55,269 bases of DNA from Lewinellaceae bacterium. GTDB lineage: Bacteria; Bacteroidota; Bacteroidia; Chitinophagales; Saprospiraceae. Shown one piece after another: positions 16,371-24,592 of this stretch (within the stretch, counting starts at the first letter, position 1; the number at the start of each line of letters is the position of its first letter). Position numbers and translations under genes: made by a program. The notes beneath the pieces were generated by a model. That model was not told the DNA's origin. It made no database searches and was given only the letters and a program-made list of their open reading frames with translations. The DNA lies in contig JACJXV010000027.1 in the NCBI GenBank assembly GCA_020636445.1, positions 1 to 55,269 of the forward strand. The letters run 5' to 3'.

Positions 16371-18986
16371 ATGAGTCAGCAACCGCAAGGGAATTCCACA
16401 CCGGACAGTGAGCAGGATGGAGTGATTACACTCCCGGGGATGTACCAAAACTATTTCCTGGACTACGCTTCGTACGTAATTCTGGAGCGGGCAGTGCCTG
16501 GTATTGCGGATGGATTAAAGCCTGTCCAGCGCCGGATTTTACACGCCATGAAAGAAATGGACGATGGTCGCTACCATAAAGTGGCGAATATCATCGGGCA
16601 GACAATGCAATACCACCCTCATGGCGATGCGGCCATTGGCGATGCCCTGGTTAATCTGGGGCAGCGGGAGCTGTTGATTGACACCCAGGGAAACTGGGGA
16701 AATATTCTCACTGGGGACGGCGCCGCAGCTTCCCGGTACATTGAAGCCCGCCTGACGAAATTTGCACTGGAAGTTGCGTTCAATGCCCAAACAACGGAAT
16801 GGCAGCGTTCGTATGATGGTCGTAAACGCGAACCTGTCAACCTGCCGATGAAGTTTCCGCTTTTGCTGGCGCAGGGAGTGGAGGGAATCGCGGTGGGACT
16901 TTCTACCAAAATTCTTCCCCACAATTTCATTGAGTTGATTAAGGCGTCCATCGATCAATTGAAAGGAAAAAAAGTACAGATTTTTCCCGATTTCCAAACG
17001 GGAGGGATGGTGGATGTCAGTGATTACAACGGCGGACAGCGCGGTGGCCGGGTAAAAGTGCGGGCCACCATTGAAAAGACCGATAAGAACCTGCTGACCA
17101 TTAAGGAACTGCCCTACGCGGTAACTACGACATCGCTGATTGACAGTATTATCAAGGCTAATGATAAGGGTAAAATTAAGATCAAACAGGTTGTCGATAA
17201 TACGGCGCAGGACGTAGAAGTAGCCGTTGAATTAGCACCGGGTGTTTCACCTGATGTGGCTATTGATGCACTCTATGCTTTTACCGACTGCGAGGTGTCT
17301 ATTTCCCCGAATGCCTGTGTGATTATTGATGACAAGCCCCACTTCCTCACCGTCCAGGATTTGCTGCGTATTTCTACCGAAAATACGGTGGAGCTGCTCC
17401 GTCAGGAGTTGCTGATTAAGGAGCACGAACTGCTGGAGAAGTGGCACATGGCCAGCCTGGAAAAGATTTTCATCGAAAACCGGATTTACCGCGACATCGA
17501 AGAATGCGAATCGTTCGAGGAGGTCATCGAAACCATTGGGGTTGGCCTGCGCCGTTTCGTGGTAACTCCGTCAGAAAAACCCACAGCTAAGGATACACGC
17601 CTGCGGCTGATGCGGGAAATCACCCGCGAGGATATCATCAAGCTGACGGAAATTCGCATTAAGCGGATTTCGAAATACAATTCTTTCCAGGCCGATGAAT
17701 ATATCGCCAACCTGGAAAAAGACCTGGAACAGGTTCGCTACGATTTGGAACATCTCACCGACTTTGCCATTGCTTATTTTCAGCGCTTGCTGGAGAAATA
17801 TGGCAAGGGTCGCGAACGGCGGACTAAGATAACCACCTTTGATACAATTGCGGCGACAGAAGTGGTGGCCAATAATGCTAAGCTCTACGTCAACCGCAGT
17901 GACGGTTTTATCGGTTGGGGGCTTAAGAAAGATGAGTTTGTGGCAGATTGCTCGGATATCGATGATATCATCGTATTTCGGGCTGATGGCAATTTCCAGG
18001 TTTCGCGGATAGCCGAAAAAACATTTGTAGGCAAGGATATTATCCACGTAGCCGTCTGGAAGAAGAATGACGACCGCACCACCTATAACATGGTTTATCT
18101 CGATGGGGCATCGGGGCGTAGCTATGCGAAGCGGTTCAATGTAACAGCTATTACCCGCGATCGGGAATACCCGCTCACCCAGGATACCAAAGGTAGTAAA
18201 GTTCTTTACTTCACGGCGAATCCTAACGGAGAGGCGGAAGTGGTCATTGTGCAGTTGTCGCAAGGTAGTCGTGCCAAAGTGAAATTATTTGATTTTGACT
18301 TTGGTGAATTGGCCATTAAGGGCCGCAGTTCGCAAGGGAATATTCTCACTAAATATCCGGTACGGAACATTAAACTGAAAGAGGTAGGCAAGTCGACGCT
18401 GGGGGCACTGCGGGTATGGATGGATGAGGTAAGTGGTCGCCTAAATACCGACGAACGGGGCCGCTACCTGGGCGAATTTGATACCGGCGATGTGTTGCTC
18501 CTGCTGTATAAAGACGGGACCTACATGACTACCGAGATGGATCTTACCAAACGGTTTGTTCCGGAAGATCTTTACGCCATTGGTAAGCTTAGATCGGATA
18601 CGGTCATCAGTGCCGTCTATTACGAGGGGAATAAGGGTTGGACGCTGGTCAAACGCTTTGAAATAGAAACCTCCTCTAACGATCAGCGCTTTAACTACCT
18701 GACTGACCATAAGGATACCAAACTACTTTTTGCTACTCTTGAGCCGACCCCGCGCGTTCAGTACACCATGCGTGTAGGCAATAAGCGGATGAAAGGCGAA
18801 GCATCGCTTGTCGAGATCATCGATATCAAAGGCTGGAAGGCGATCGGGAATAAACTCAGTGATGCCAAGCTCTATGATGTTGTTGAGGCTCCGCCACCAC
18901 CGCCACCGCCAACCGGCAAACTGCATGCCGGGGATAGCATTGAATTCGACGTGGACCTGGGTAAACAAGGGGAGCTTTTCGAATAA
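16371..18986 (+). CDS. parC: DNA topoisomerase IV / gyrase subunit A (ParC-like)
   Basis: 871 residues. The N-terminal breakage-reunion domain is complete: YASYVILERAVPGIADGLKP, RRILHAMKEM, YHPHGDAAIGDALVNLGQRE, and catalytic Tyr123 in AAASRYIEARLT. The C-terminal half is a beta-pinwheel (FVADCSDIDDIIVFRADGNF and similar blades). The GQRELLIDTQGNWGN wording and the lack of a clear GyrA-box (QRRGGKG) favour the ParC form used by Bacteroidota for decatenation, though gyrase A cannot be fully excluded. The tail has a run of seven prolines (residues about 843-849) and ends in acidic residues. The parE partner is not in the window. Confidence 0.88.
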   Translation: MSQQPQGNSTPDSEQDGVITLPGMYQNYFLDYASYVILERAVPGIADGLKPVQRRILHAMKEMDDGRYHKVANIIGQTMQYHPHGDAAIGDALVNLGQRELLIDTQGNWGNILTGDGAAASRYIEARLTKFALEVAFNAQTTEWQRSYDGRKREPVNLPMKFPLLLAQGVEGIAVGLSTKILPHNFIELIKASIDQLKGKKVQIFPDFQTGGMVDVSDYNGGQRGGRVKVRATIEKTDKNLLTIKELPYAVTTTSLIDSIIKANDKGKIKIKQVVDNTAQDVEVAVELAPGVSPDVAIDALYAFTDCEVSISPNACVIIDDKPHFLTVQDLLRISTENTVELLRQELLIKEHELLEKWHMASLEKIFIENRIYRDIEECESFEEVIETIGVGLRRFVVTPSEKPTAKDTRLRLMREITREDIIKLTEIRIKRISKYNSFQADEYIANLEKDLEQVRYDLEHLTDFAIAYFQRLLEKYGKGRERRTKITTFDTIAATEVVANNAKLYVNRSDGFIGWGLKKDEFVADCSDIDDIIVFRADGNFQVSRIAEKTFVGKDIIHVAVWKKNDDRTTYNMVYLDGASGRSYAKRFNVTAITRDREYPLTQDTKGSKVLYFTANPNGEAEVVIVQLSQGSRAKVKLFDFDFGELAIKGRSSQGNILTKYPVRNIKLKEVGKSTLGALRVWMDEVSGRLNTDERGRYLGEFDTGDVLLLLYKDGTYMTTEMDLTKRFVPEDLYAIGKLRSDTVISAVYYEGNKGWTLVKRFEIETSSNDQRFNYLTDHKDTKLLFATLEPTPRVQYTMRVGNKRMKGEASLVEIIDIKGWKAIGNKLSDAKLYDVVEAPPPPPPPTGKLHAGDSIEFDVDLGKQGELFE

Positions 18987-19016
18987 GCCAGCTGCTCGTT
19001 CCTGCCAGGCTTCCGG

Positions 19017-20006
19017 TCATAGGAGCGGAGCCAAATAATCGTTTACCCTGGCTATCGCCTCGTCGGTACGCGCATGCCAGGTATTTCCGGAGATTTCTAC
19101 GAGGGTAATGCCCGCGCGCAGGGCTTCCTGCCGGTGAAACGAATCCAGCTGATTGCGTTGGGCTTCCGTCAGGCGGGTGCCATCCTGCACATAAGGGGCT
19201 GTAGCGGTTAAAAACAAATAGCAATGGCATTGGTTGACCTCCTCGATCCAGGTCGGGACGGATAAAGCTTCGTCAAAGAGAAACCGACTATACGCCTGGG
19301 TGATCAGTAGGGTCGTATCAATAAAGATCAAAGGAACTCCCCGTGTGAGGGCCTCTTCAATGGCCCGGGCCTGCGCAAAGGCAATATCCTGAAGGTCCCG
19401 GGGCGTAACCTGGTCGGTGTGTGCAACAATATCGCGGGCCATTTCCGGAACGGCCACTCCCCCGAAATGATCGGCAAGGTGTTGGGTTAACGTAGATTTT
19501 CCGGTTGATTCGGTTCCCAGCAAAGCAATTTTTCGGGTAAAATAAGGCCGAACGCCAGCGGGGAGGTAATCCCAGTAGCGCAGCGGATGTGTCCGGATGA
19601 GAGAAGCCGCAACCGGATATTCCCGACGGGGAGGGTCGTAAGCCTGGTGGCGGCAGTGCAGATACGCAGCCAGGTATTCCCCATACGGTTCGGAACTGAA
19701 AACCACCTGAAAATTGCCATACTGGCGGTGAATAAAATCGGCCCAAAGGCGGGATACCGCTTGGGAAGAAGCGGACGTGTTGGGCAGGTCTGCATCGCGG
19801 TAAGTCAGTAGGGTGACCTCAACCTGAGGTAGATTAGCTACGGCCTGTTGTACCCATCCCAGGCGGATATCACCCGCGATAGGTTCTTGGGCCTCGGCGC
19901 AGACTAACACCAGCAGATGATCGCAATGCTGCGCTGCAAAAGTGATCAGGCCTACGTGCCCCGTGTGCAAAGGCATAAATTTACCCAGAACCAGTCCGCG
20001 TGTCAT
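19017..20006 (-). CDS. nadR: NadR-type bifunctional NMN adenylyltransferase / nicotinamide riboside kinase
   Basis: 329 residues. The N-terminal nucleotidyltransferase has GKFMPLHTGH (residues 8-17) and the IRTHPLRYW block near 137-145 in place of the usual ISGT..R motif. The C-terminal kinase has Walker A GTESTGKST at 164-172 and EMARDIV, followed by DTTLL with a Walker-B-like role. It makes NAD from nicotinamide riboside or NMN in the cytoplasm. The N-terminal HTH repressor domain of enterobacterial NadR is missing, as in most Bacteroidota forms, so it is only an enzyme. It is 6 bases downstream of the YrdB-like gene and probably shares its promoter. Confidence 0.92.
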   Translation of the reverse strand: MTRGLVLGKFMPLHTGHVGLITFAAQHCDHLLVLVCAEAQEPIAGDIRLGWVQQAVANLPQVEVTLLTYRDADLPNTSASSQAVSRLWADFIHRQYGNFQVVFSSEPYGEYLAAYLHCRHQAYDPPRREYPVAASLIRTHPLRYWDYLPAGVRPYFTRKIALLGTESTGKSTLTQHLADHFGGVAVPEMARDIVAHTDQVTPRDLQDIAFAQARAIEEALTRGVPLIFIDTTLLITQAYSRFLFDEALSVPTWIEEVNQCHCYLFLTATAPYVQDGTRLTEAQRNQLDSFHRQEALRAGITLVEISGNTWHARTDEAIARVNDYLAPLL

Positions 20007-20012
20007 ACAAAG

Positions 20013-20372
20013 TTATTGTTCCCAGAGCCAACGCACCCGCTCGTAGGACACCAGGTAATGACCAATCAAAAGGATCAGCATAATCCAAAAGGCTCGATTT
20101 GCTCCTGCCTGGTACCAGGCCAAGAGGGCGGAGCCAAACACCAACACTTCGAGGGCCAGGCGGACCATCCCGGGCACAGCAACGGGCGCTGGCCCCGGAT
20201 CGTTGTTCACGCGGAAGACTCCCCATAGGGCAGCATAAATCAGTGGGATGCCGATGGTGGCGACCCAACGCCAGGGAGAATCAACTTTATGCCAGGTCCA
20301 GTAACCCAAGGCTACCAGCGCAGTAATTTCCAGGCCGAAACGCAGGGCGAGGTTGAGTGGATGGTTGTGCAT
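20013..20372 (-). CDS. YrdB-family (DUF2568) four-helix membrane protein
   Basis: 119 residues with four hydrophobic helices: FGLEITALVALGYWTWHK, WVATIGIPLIYAALWGVF, LALEVLVFGSALLAWYQ and AFWIMLILLIGHYLVSY. The family signature 'LRFGLEI ... VWGVFRVNNDPGPAPVAVPG' fits DUF2568. Function is unknown. It is the first gene before nadR on the minus strand. Its leader, starting from a promoter near 20540, would contain the four palindromic 21-base repeats. Confidence 0.85.
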   Translation of the reverse strand: MHNHPLNLALRFGLEITALVALGYWTWHKVDSPWRWVATIGIPLIYAALWGVFRVNNDPGPAPVAVPGMVRLALEVLVFGSALLAWYQAGANRAFWIMLILLIGHYLVSYERVRWLWEQ

Positions 20373-20401
20373 TGGAGTGAAATTTAGTCAGTTAGTTAGA
20401 G

Positions 20402-20487
20402 ACGTTTCACGAAACGTCTCTATTGTTTCACGAAACGTCTCTATTGTTTCACGAAACGTCTCTATTGTTTCACGAAACGTCTCTATT
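20402..20487. repeat. Four tandem 21-base palindromic repeats
   Basis: Four exact units of 21 bases at 20404-20424, 20425-20445, 20446-20466 and 20467-20487. Each contains the palindrome GTTTCACGAAAC followed by GTCTCTATT. In the first unit the symmetry extends to ten-base arms, GAGACGTTTC and GAAACGTCTC, around AC. The array lies 30 bases upstream of the YrdB-like start and would be in its mRNA leader. There are no spacers, so it is not CRISPR. It may come from a family of palindromic intergenic repeats. Confidence 0.9.
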
Positions 20488-20539
20488 AGATATTTGGCAC
20501 GATAACCGCGAGAAGCCCCCTGTTTGCTGGAATCTTTTT

Positions 20540-20572
20540 CAAAGGTAAAAAGTCTACCTATTTTAGGACAAG
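20540..20572 (-). promoter_or_regulatory. Putative promoter of yrdB-like/nadR operon
   Basis: On the minus strand TACCTTTG (plus 20547-20540) is a full match to TAnnTTTG, and CTTG (20572-20569) lies 21 bases upstream, one base off the -33 TTTG. The leader would be about 160 bases and include the 21-base repeat array. Confidence 0.55.
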
Positions 20573-20625
20573 ACCCAAGACCCTGCTCACCGCTCACTAA
20601 AATAATAACGACTTGCTATTGCTTA

Positions 20626-22530
20626 TTACTGTTGAGTTACACTCCGCCCATTATCACTGCGATTCGCATCAAAGAACCAGTCGTCGAGCAGGCGCACCTC
20701 TTTTACCACCTTGGGCGCAACGACGTGCAGGGAATAGCGGTCGGTATTCTGCCAGATACGCAGGGGTTCTTCTACCATAGACTGGCTGCCATCAGCATAG
20801 GTGATTTGCAGAAATACCGGTACTGGCTTACCTCCGTTATTGACCACTTCCACCCGCAGTGTTTCTCCGGATTGGGTGGCGGATTGTACCGTTAAATCTA
20901 CCCGGTTATATTGGAAAAACCAGCGTTGCCAGAACCAGGTGAGGTCTTCCTCGGCAAGGTCGCTGAAGCTGTAAAAGAAGTCGTGCGGACTGGGGTGCTT
21001 CCCCTGCCAGCGTTCGAAATAGCCATGCAGGCATTTTTTAAAAAGGTCTTCGCCCAGGAGCATCTTGAGTGCTGTATACGCCGCTGCGGGTTTCCCGTAC
21101 GAATTGAAGCCGTAAGCCTCGGGGAAAAGTTGATCGGTAGGGGTATACAGGGGCAGGTCTATATCGGGAGTGCCGTTATAGGGCACCTGGCGCTGGTAAT
21201 ATCCCGGAAAGGTAGCAGCCTTTGGGTTGCGCAAGGTAAAAGCATCGAGTGAGGCGTGGTACTCCAGGAAGGTTGCCCAGCCTTCGTCCATCCAGGCAAA
21301 TTTACTTTCATTGGTTCCCATCATAAAGGGTAAGTACTGGTGGGCAATTTCGTGGGTTACCAGGGCGATGACATCATCGGGGTTGTCCAGGCTGACGTCA
21401 TTGACCATCATCGGGTACTCCATCATGCTGTAGCCTTCGAATACGGTAAGCTTGGGGTAGGGGAAAGGATACCCTGGCATTTGGGTGGCAAAATATTCAA
21501 CGGTTTGCCGGGCTTGTTCAGCCAGACCGGGATAATCCAGCGAGCTGGAGCTATAAGCGGTCTGAACCCAGACCCGTTCGGTGGCGCTGCTGTTACGCTG
21601 GGCACTCAGGCCGTCCCAGAGGTAATGGTCACTAACCCCCAGCGCTACATCCGTGACGTTTTCGGCGCGGAAGCGGTAGACGAGCCGGCGGGTATTCTGA
21701 GTAACGGCCTTGTTGCGCAGGTCCGCTTCCGTAACGATGCGTACGGTGGAGGGGGAACGCTGGGATTCCTGCAATCTCCGCAGCACGGGCCCCTGCAGAA
21801 CCTCCCGGGCGTTCAGCAAATCGCCGGTGGCCCACACCACAAAGCCTTTGGGAACTTCCACTTCCAGGTCGAACGTTCCAAAGTCATTGTAAAATTCGGT
21901 TTGCTCGTTCAGGGAGGTGCGGTCCCAGCCATCCAGATCGTCATAGACACTGATGCGGGGAAAAAAGTAAGCCAGAAAGAAGGTGGTAGGATCCACCACG
22001 CCTTCGCGCACATTATCGGTGGCGGTATTCAACTCATAGGTCCAGCTAATGGCAATTTCGGCCTGGCTTCCCGGCGCCAGCGGCTGCGGCAGATCGACAA
22101 AATGATTGGTGGCATCGCCACTGTAGTTTACTTCCTGATTATCCCAGGCTACCGGCTGCCCTCCAATCCTCAGGGAAAGAATTTGCATGCCACTGGTCAG
22201 GAAGGTTGACTCTACATCAAAAGGCCGCTGAGAGGTCCCCAGGTGGGTGTTCTGGGCGAGTTTGAAATTCAGGACGTGCAGGGTGTCGGGGCTATTGTTG
22301 GTATAGCGGATTACGGCACTGCCCTGGATCCGGCGATCCGGCGGTTGTATGCTCATTTTCAAGGAATAATCAGCGCGGTTTTGCCAGTAATTGGGGCCGG
22401 GCGCTCCGGAAAGCGTGCGGGTTCCGCGTGCCTGCGCGGCACTCAGGTTGCGGGGTTGGTAAAGCCCGGGCTGACCCCAGGAAAGGGTATAGAACAAAAC
22501 AGCAATGAGCAAACTCAGGGTCCGTTGCAT
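20626..22530 (-). CDS. Secreted M1-family metallopeptidase
   Basis: 634 residues from the ATG at 22530; the frame is open to 22578, but 22530 gives a normal signal peptide (MQRTLSLLIAVLFYTLSWGQ). The gluzincin site is complete: H393-E-I-A-H397 and E416 18 residues later in WMDEGWATF, preceded by MEYPMMVNDVSLDN, an equivalent of the GxMEN exopeptidase motif. The N-terminal about 200 residues are the M1 saddle domain; the C-terminus (about 560-634) is a small beta domain (LTVQSATQSGETLRVEVVNN). It is a zinc peptidase acting outside the cytoplasm. No T9SS domain is seen. It is monocistronic. Confidence 0.9.
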   Translation of the reverse strand: MQRTLSLLIAVLFYTLSWGQPGLYQPRNLSAAQARGTRTLSGAPGPNYWQNRADYSLKMSIQPPDRRIQGSAVIRYTNNSPDTLHVLNFKLAQNTHLGTSQRPFDVESTFLTSGMQILSLRIGGQPVAWDNQEVNYSGDATNHFVDLPQPLAPGSQAEIAISWTYELNTATDNVREGVVDPTTFFLAYFFPRISVYDDLDGWDRTSLNEQTEFYNDFGTFDLEVEVPKGFVVWATGDLLNAREVLQGPVLRRLQESQRSPSTVRIVTEADLRNKAVTQNTRRLVYRFRAENVTDVALGVSDHYLWDGLSAQRNSSATERVWVQTAYSSSSLDYPGLAEQARQTVEYFATQMPGYPFPYPKLTVFEGYSMMEYPMMVNDVSLDNPDDVIALVTHEIAHQYLPFMMGTNESKFAWMDEGWATFLEYHASLDAFTLRNPKAATFPGYYQRQVPYNGTPDIDLPLYTPTDQLFPEAYGFNSYGKPAAAYTALKMLLGEDLFKKCLHGYFERWQGKHPSPHDFFYSFSDLAEEDLTWFWQRWFFQYNRVDLTVQSATQSGETLRVEVVNNGGKPVPVFLQITYADGSQSMVEEPLRIWQNTDRYSLHVVAPKVVKEVRLLDDWFFDANRSDNGRSVTQQ

Positions 22531-23103
22531 GGCAAAAGCATTTTTAAAGGCCACAAAATAGCCAACCCAAGGTAGCATTTTTACGATGATTCAGGAGAGT
22601 AAACGATGGTTGGGTGGTAAGGAAAACCCCGGACATTACCCATTGCGCAGGAATTGGGTAAGATTTTAGCAAGGCTAACAAATTAGAAATCCTCAATTTT
22701 TTTTAGGATAGGTATATGTCAACATGGGCAACTCCAAAAAAGGGAGGAAATGATAGCCCCGCTTAGAAAACCAACCTGGCCCACTGGGAGCTTCGGAAAT
22801 TCAGTTTATCCCAAACAGGAATGTCATTTTCTCCCAAGCTCAGGGCATTCTGGAAACAACGTTTAACATCAGTTGTATGCGAAGGGCCTGATTGCGATTT
22901 CAATTGCATTTACGAACCCTGGAAAACAAAGCCTGTTTTAATTTTGGGGACTTCACTGATGAGGAAAATAAGGATCCGCCTATCTTGCTGTTAATCCCAC
23001 AGTGGGCTCGGGAAATGATTGCCCCCTGGTCTTGCCAAAGCAGGTAGCAAGACGCCAATTAATTCGTGATTAATGATATCCGCATATATCCATAAAGCAG
23101 CGT
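22531..23103. other. Divergent intergenic region (about 570 bases)
   Basis: It lies between the M1 peptidase (minus) and the barrel gene (plus). Base composition shifts from G+C-rich to A+T-richer towards 23100. A minus-strand CAAGGTA-type near-match to the -7 element sits at about 22568. No coding frame, RNA or clear repeat was recognised. Confidence 0.45.
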
Positions 23104-24366
23104 ATGAAACAGGTATTGATCATCGTCTTCCTTTTTTCGGCATACCTTGCCGCAGTTGCTCAGCAAACCGACTTTAGGAAAAGGTACGCTTTTGCCAAGT
23201 CGTACATAGGAATGGATTTCAACTACTTCGTTGATCTGCGAAACAGCAGTTTTATTGATAACCAAGACCAAATTCAACCTTTTCAAAGAAACAACTTCCT
23301 TACGCCCTCCCTCAATATAGGAGGTACCCATTTTTGGGGTCACGCAGATTTTTTTGTGTCATTAGCTACCTCTCCCGTAAAAACCAGGCCAGATGAAGTT
23401 GAAAATTCAATCGGCTTCAGGGCAATTACGGGAATGAGAATCTTTCCCATAGCGATAAAAGACAATGCCCTTCGCCCCTATCTTAGCTACAAGTTTGCCC
23501 CCATCAGGTTAAACCAGCATACGATAAATGGCGAAAGATTCCGAACAACACAAGTAAAATCGCTGATCGGGGGTGGCTTGGCTTTTCAAACACCTAAGTT
23601 ATACGCGTATGCCGGGTATGAACTTATCCCTAACAGGGATGCGACCATTTATCTTTCCAGAACTCAGACTGCCTCATCTTCCTTTCCGAATAAATTTCTG
23701 ACCGTCGGCATAAACTACCTTTTCGAGAGTACTGCGGGGAGCTATGCACATCCCATGCCGAAATTGGATTCTTTACTACACAGGGAAAATTCGTTGGGTT
23801 TGTTTTTCGGTATCGGACCCTCAGCATCTTTCCCTGTGCAAAGCTCTGATTATATAGCCGACCTATATCCTTTTCTGGATGATAAGTCAATGCCAAATAC
23901 GTTTCCTGAAATAACCCTTGGGTATCATTTTTCCAGATACGACTTCATCGTTTCTGCTAATTTTAGACCCATCAGGCAAGAGCGCAATGCTTTTTCATTT
24001 CAGCAGCATATCCGCAGGAATAGCTTTGGCGTGGAAGCCTACAAATTTTTATTTGATTACCACGGATTTGCCCCCTTTGCGGGTGCTGGCGTTTTGTTGG
24101 AAAACATCAGACTTACGGAAAAAGACCAAAACGTCAGTATTACGGACCGGCAATATAGTCTTGCGACTCCTTCCATTGTTTTTGGCTGGGACATTAGACC
24201 AGCCCGGCGAGCTGATATCTGGCTCCTGCGAACCAATCTAAGGTATTTGCCATTGTTGACTATTGAAAACCAGGATAAGAAGTTGAGTTTTCAACACCTG
24301 GAGTTCAATTTTATTCAATTGGTCATTTATCCTCAACGAATAAAAAAGTATAGGGCATTGAGGTAA
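23104..24366 (+). CDS. Outer-membrane beta-barrel-like protein, function unknown
   Basis: 420 residues with a signal peptide (IIVFLFSAYLAAVAQ). The body is made of alternating amphipathic strands with aromatic girdles (HFWGHADFFVSLATSP, LYAYAGYELIPNRD, FLTVGINYLFESTAG, GFAPFAGAGVLLENIRL), fitting a 12- to 16-strand barrel. The middle 'SLGLFFGIGPSASFPV' looks like a second start of strands, so the protein may be two related halves. Codon use and base composition are more A+T-rich than in neighbours, hinting at transfer. No homologous family could be named. Confidence 0.65.
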   Translation: MKQVLIIVFLFSAYLAAVAQQTDFRKRYAFAKSYIGMDFNYFVDLRNSSFIDNQDQIQPFQRNNFLTPSLNIGGTHFWGHADFFVSLATSPVKTRPDEVENSIGFRAITGMRIFPIAIKDNALRPYLSYKFAPIRLNQHTINGERFRTTQVKSLIGGGLAFQTPKLYAYAGYELIPNRDATIYLSRTQTASSSFPNKFLTVGINYLFESTAGSYAHPMPKLDSLLHRENSLGLFFGIGPSASFPVQSSDYIADLYPFLDDKSMPNTFPEITLGYHFSRYDFIVSANFRPIRQERNAFSFQQHIRRNSFGVEAYKFLFDYHGFAPFAGAGVLLENIRLTEKDQNVSITDRQYSLATPSIVFGWDIRPARRADIWLLRTNLRYLPLLTIENQDKKLSFQHLEFNFIQLVIYPQRIKKYRALR

Positions 24367-24592
24367 GCCCTGGCATAACCCCAGCGGATCAGACGCGACT
24401 AACGTTCCCAAACGAAGGGTTACTTTGCAGGGGGCTTTAGATTGTCAAGAAAAGGGGATAGCAGGAGAACCCGAGGCGACCCCTTTGCGCAGGGCATGGG
24501 GCAAGGCGGGCCGGCAGGACTGCCGTAGCATTCCATTTATTCCCAGAATTTTTTCCAAATTTTGGGGCAAACCATCAGAAAATAAACCCCTC

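Noticed and set aside
16242..16448. Minus-strand 68-codon frame upstream of parC
   Set aside because: It overlaps the parC promoter and start and looks like low-complexity A/T-rich translation.
20404..20487. Possible CRISPR array
   Set aside because: The 21-base units are directly adjacent with no spacers, and no cas genes are present.
20388..20597. Minus-strand 69-codon frame with IETFRET repeats
   Set aside because: The frame exists because the 21-base repeat is a multiple of 3; it overlaps a likely promoter and leader.
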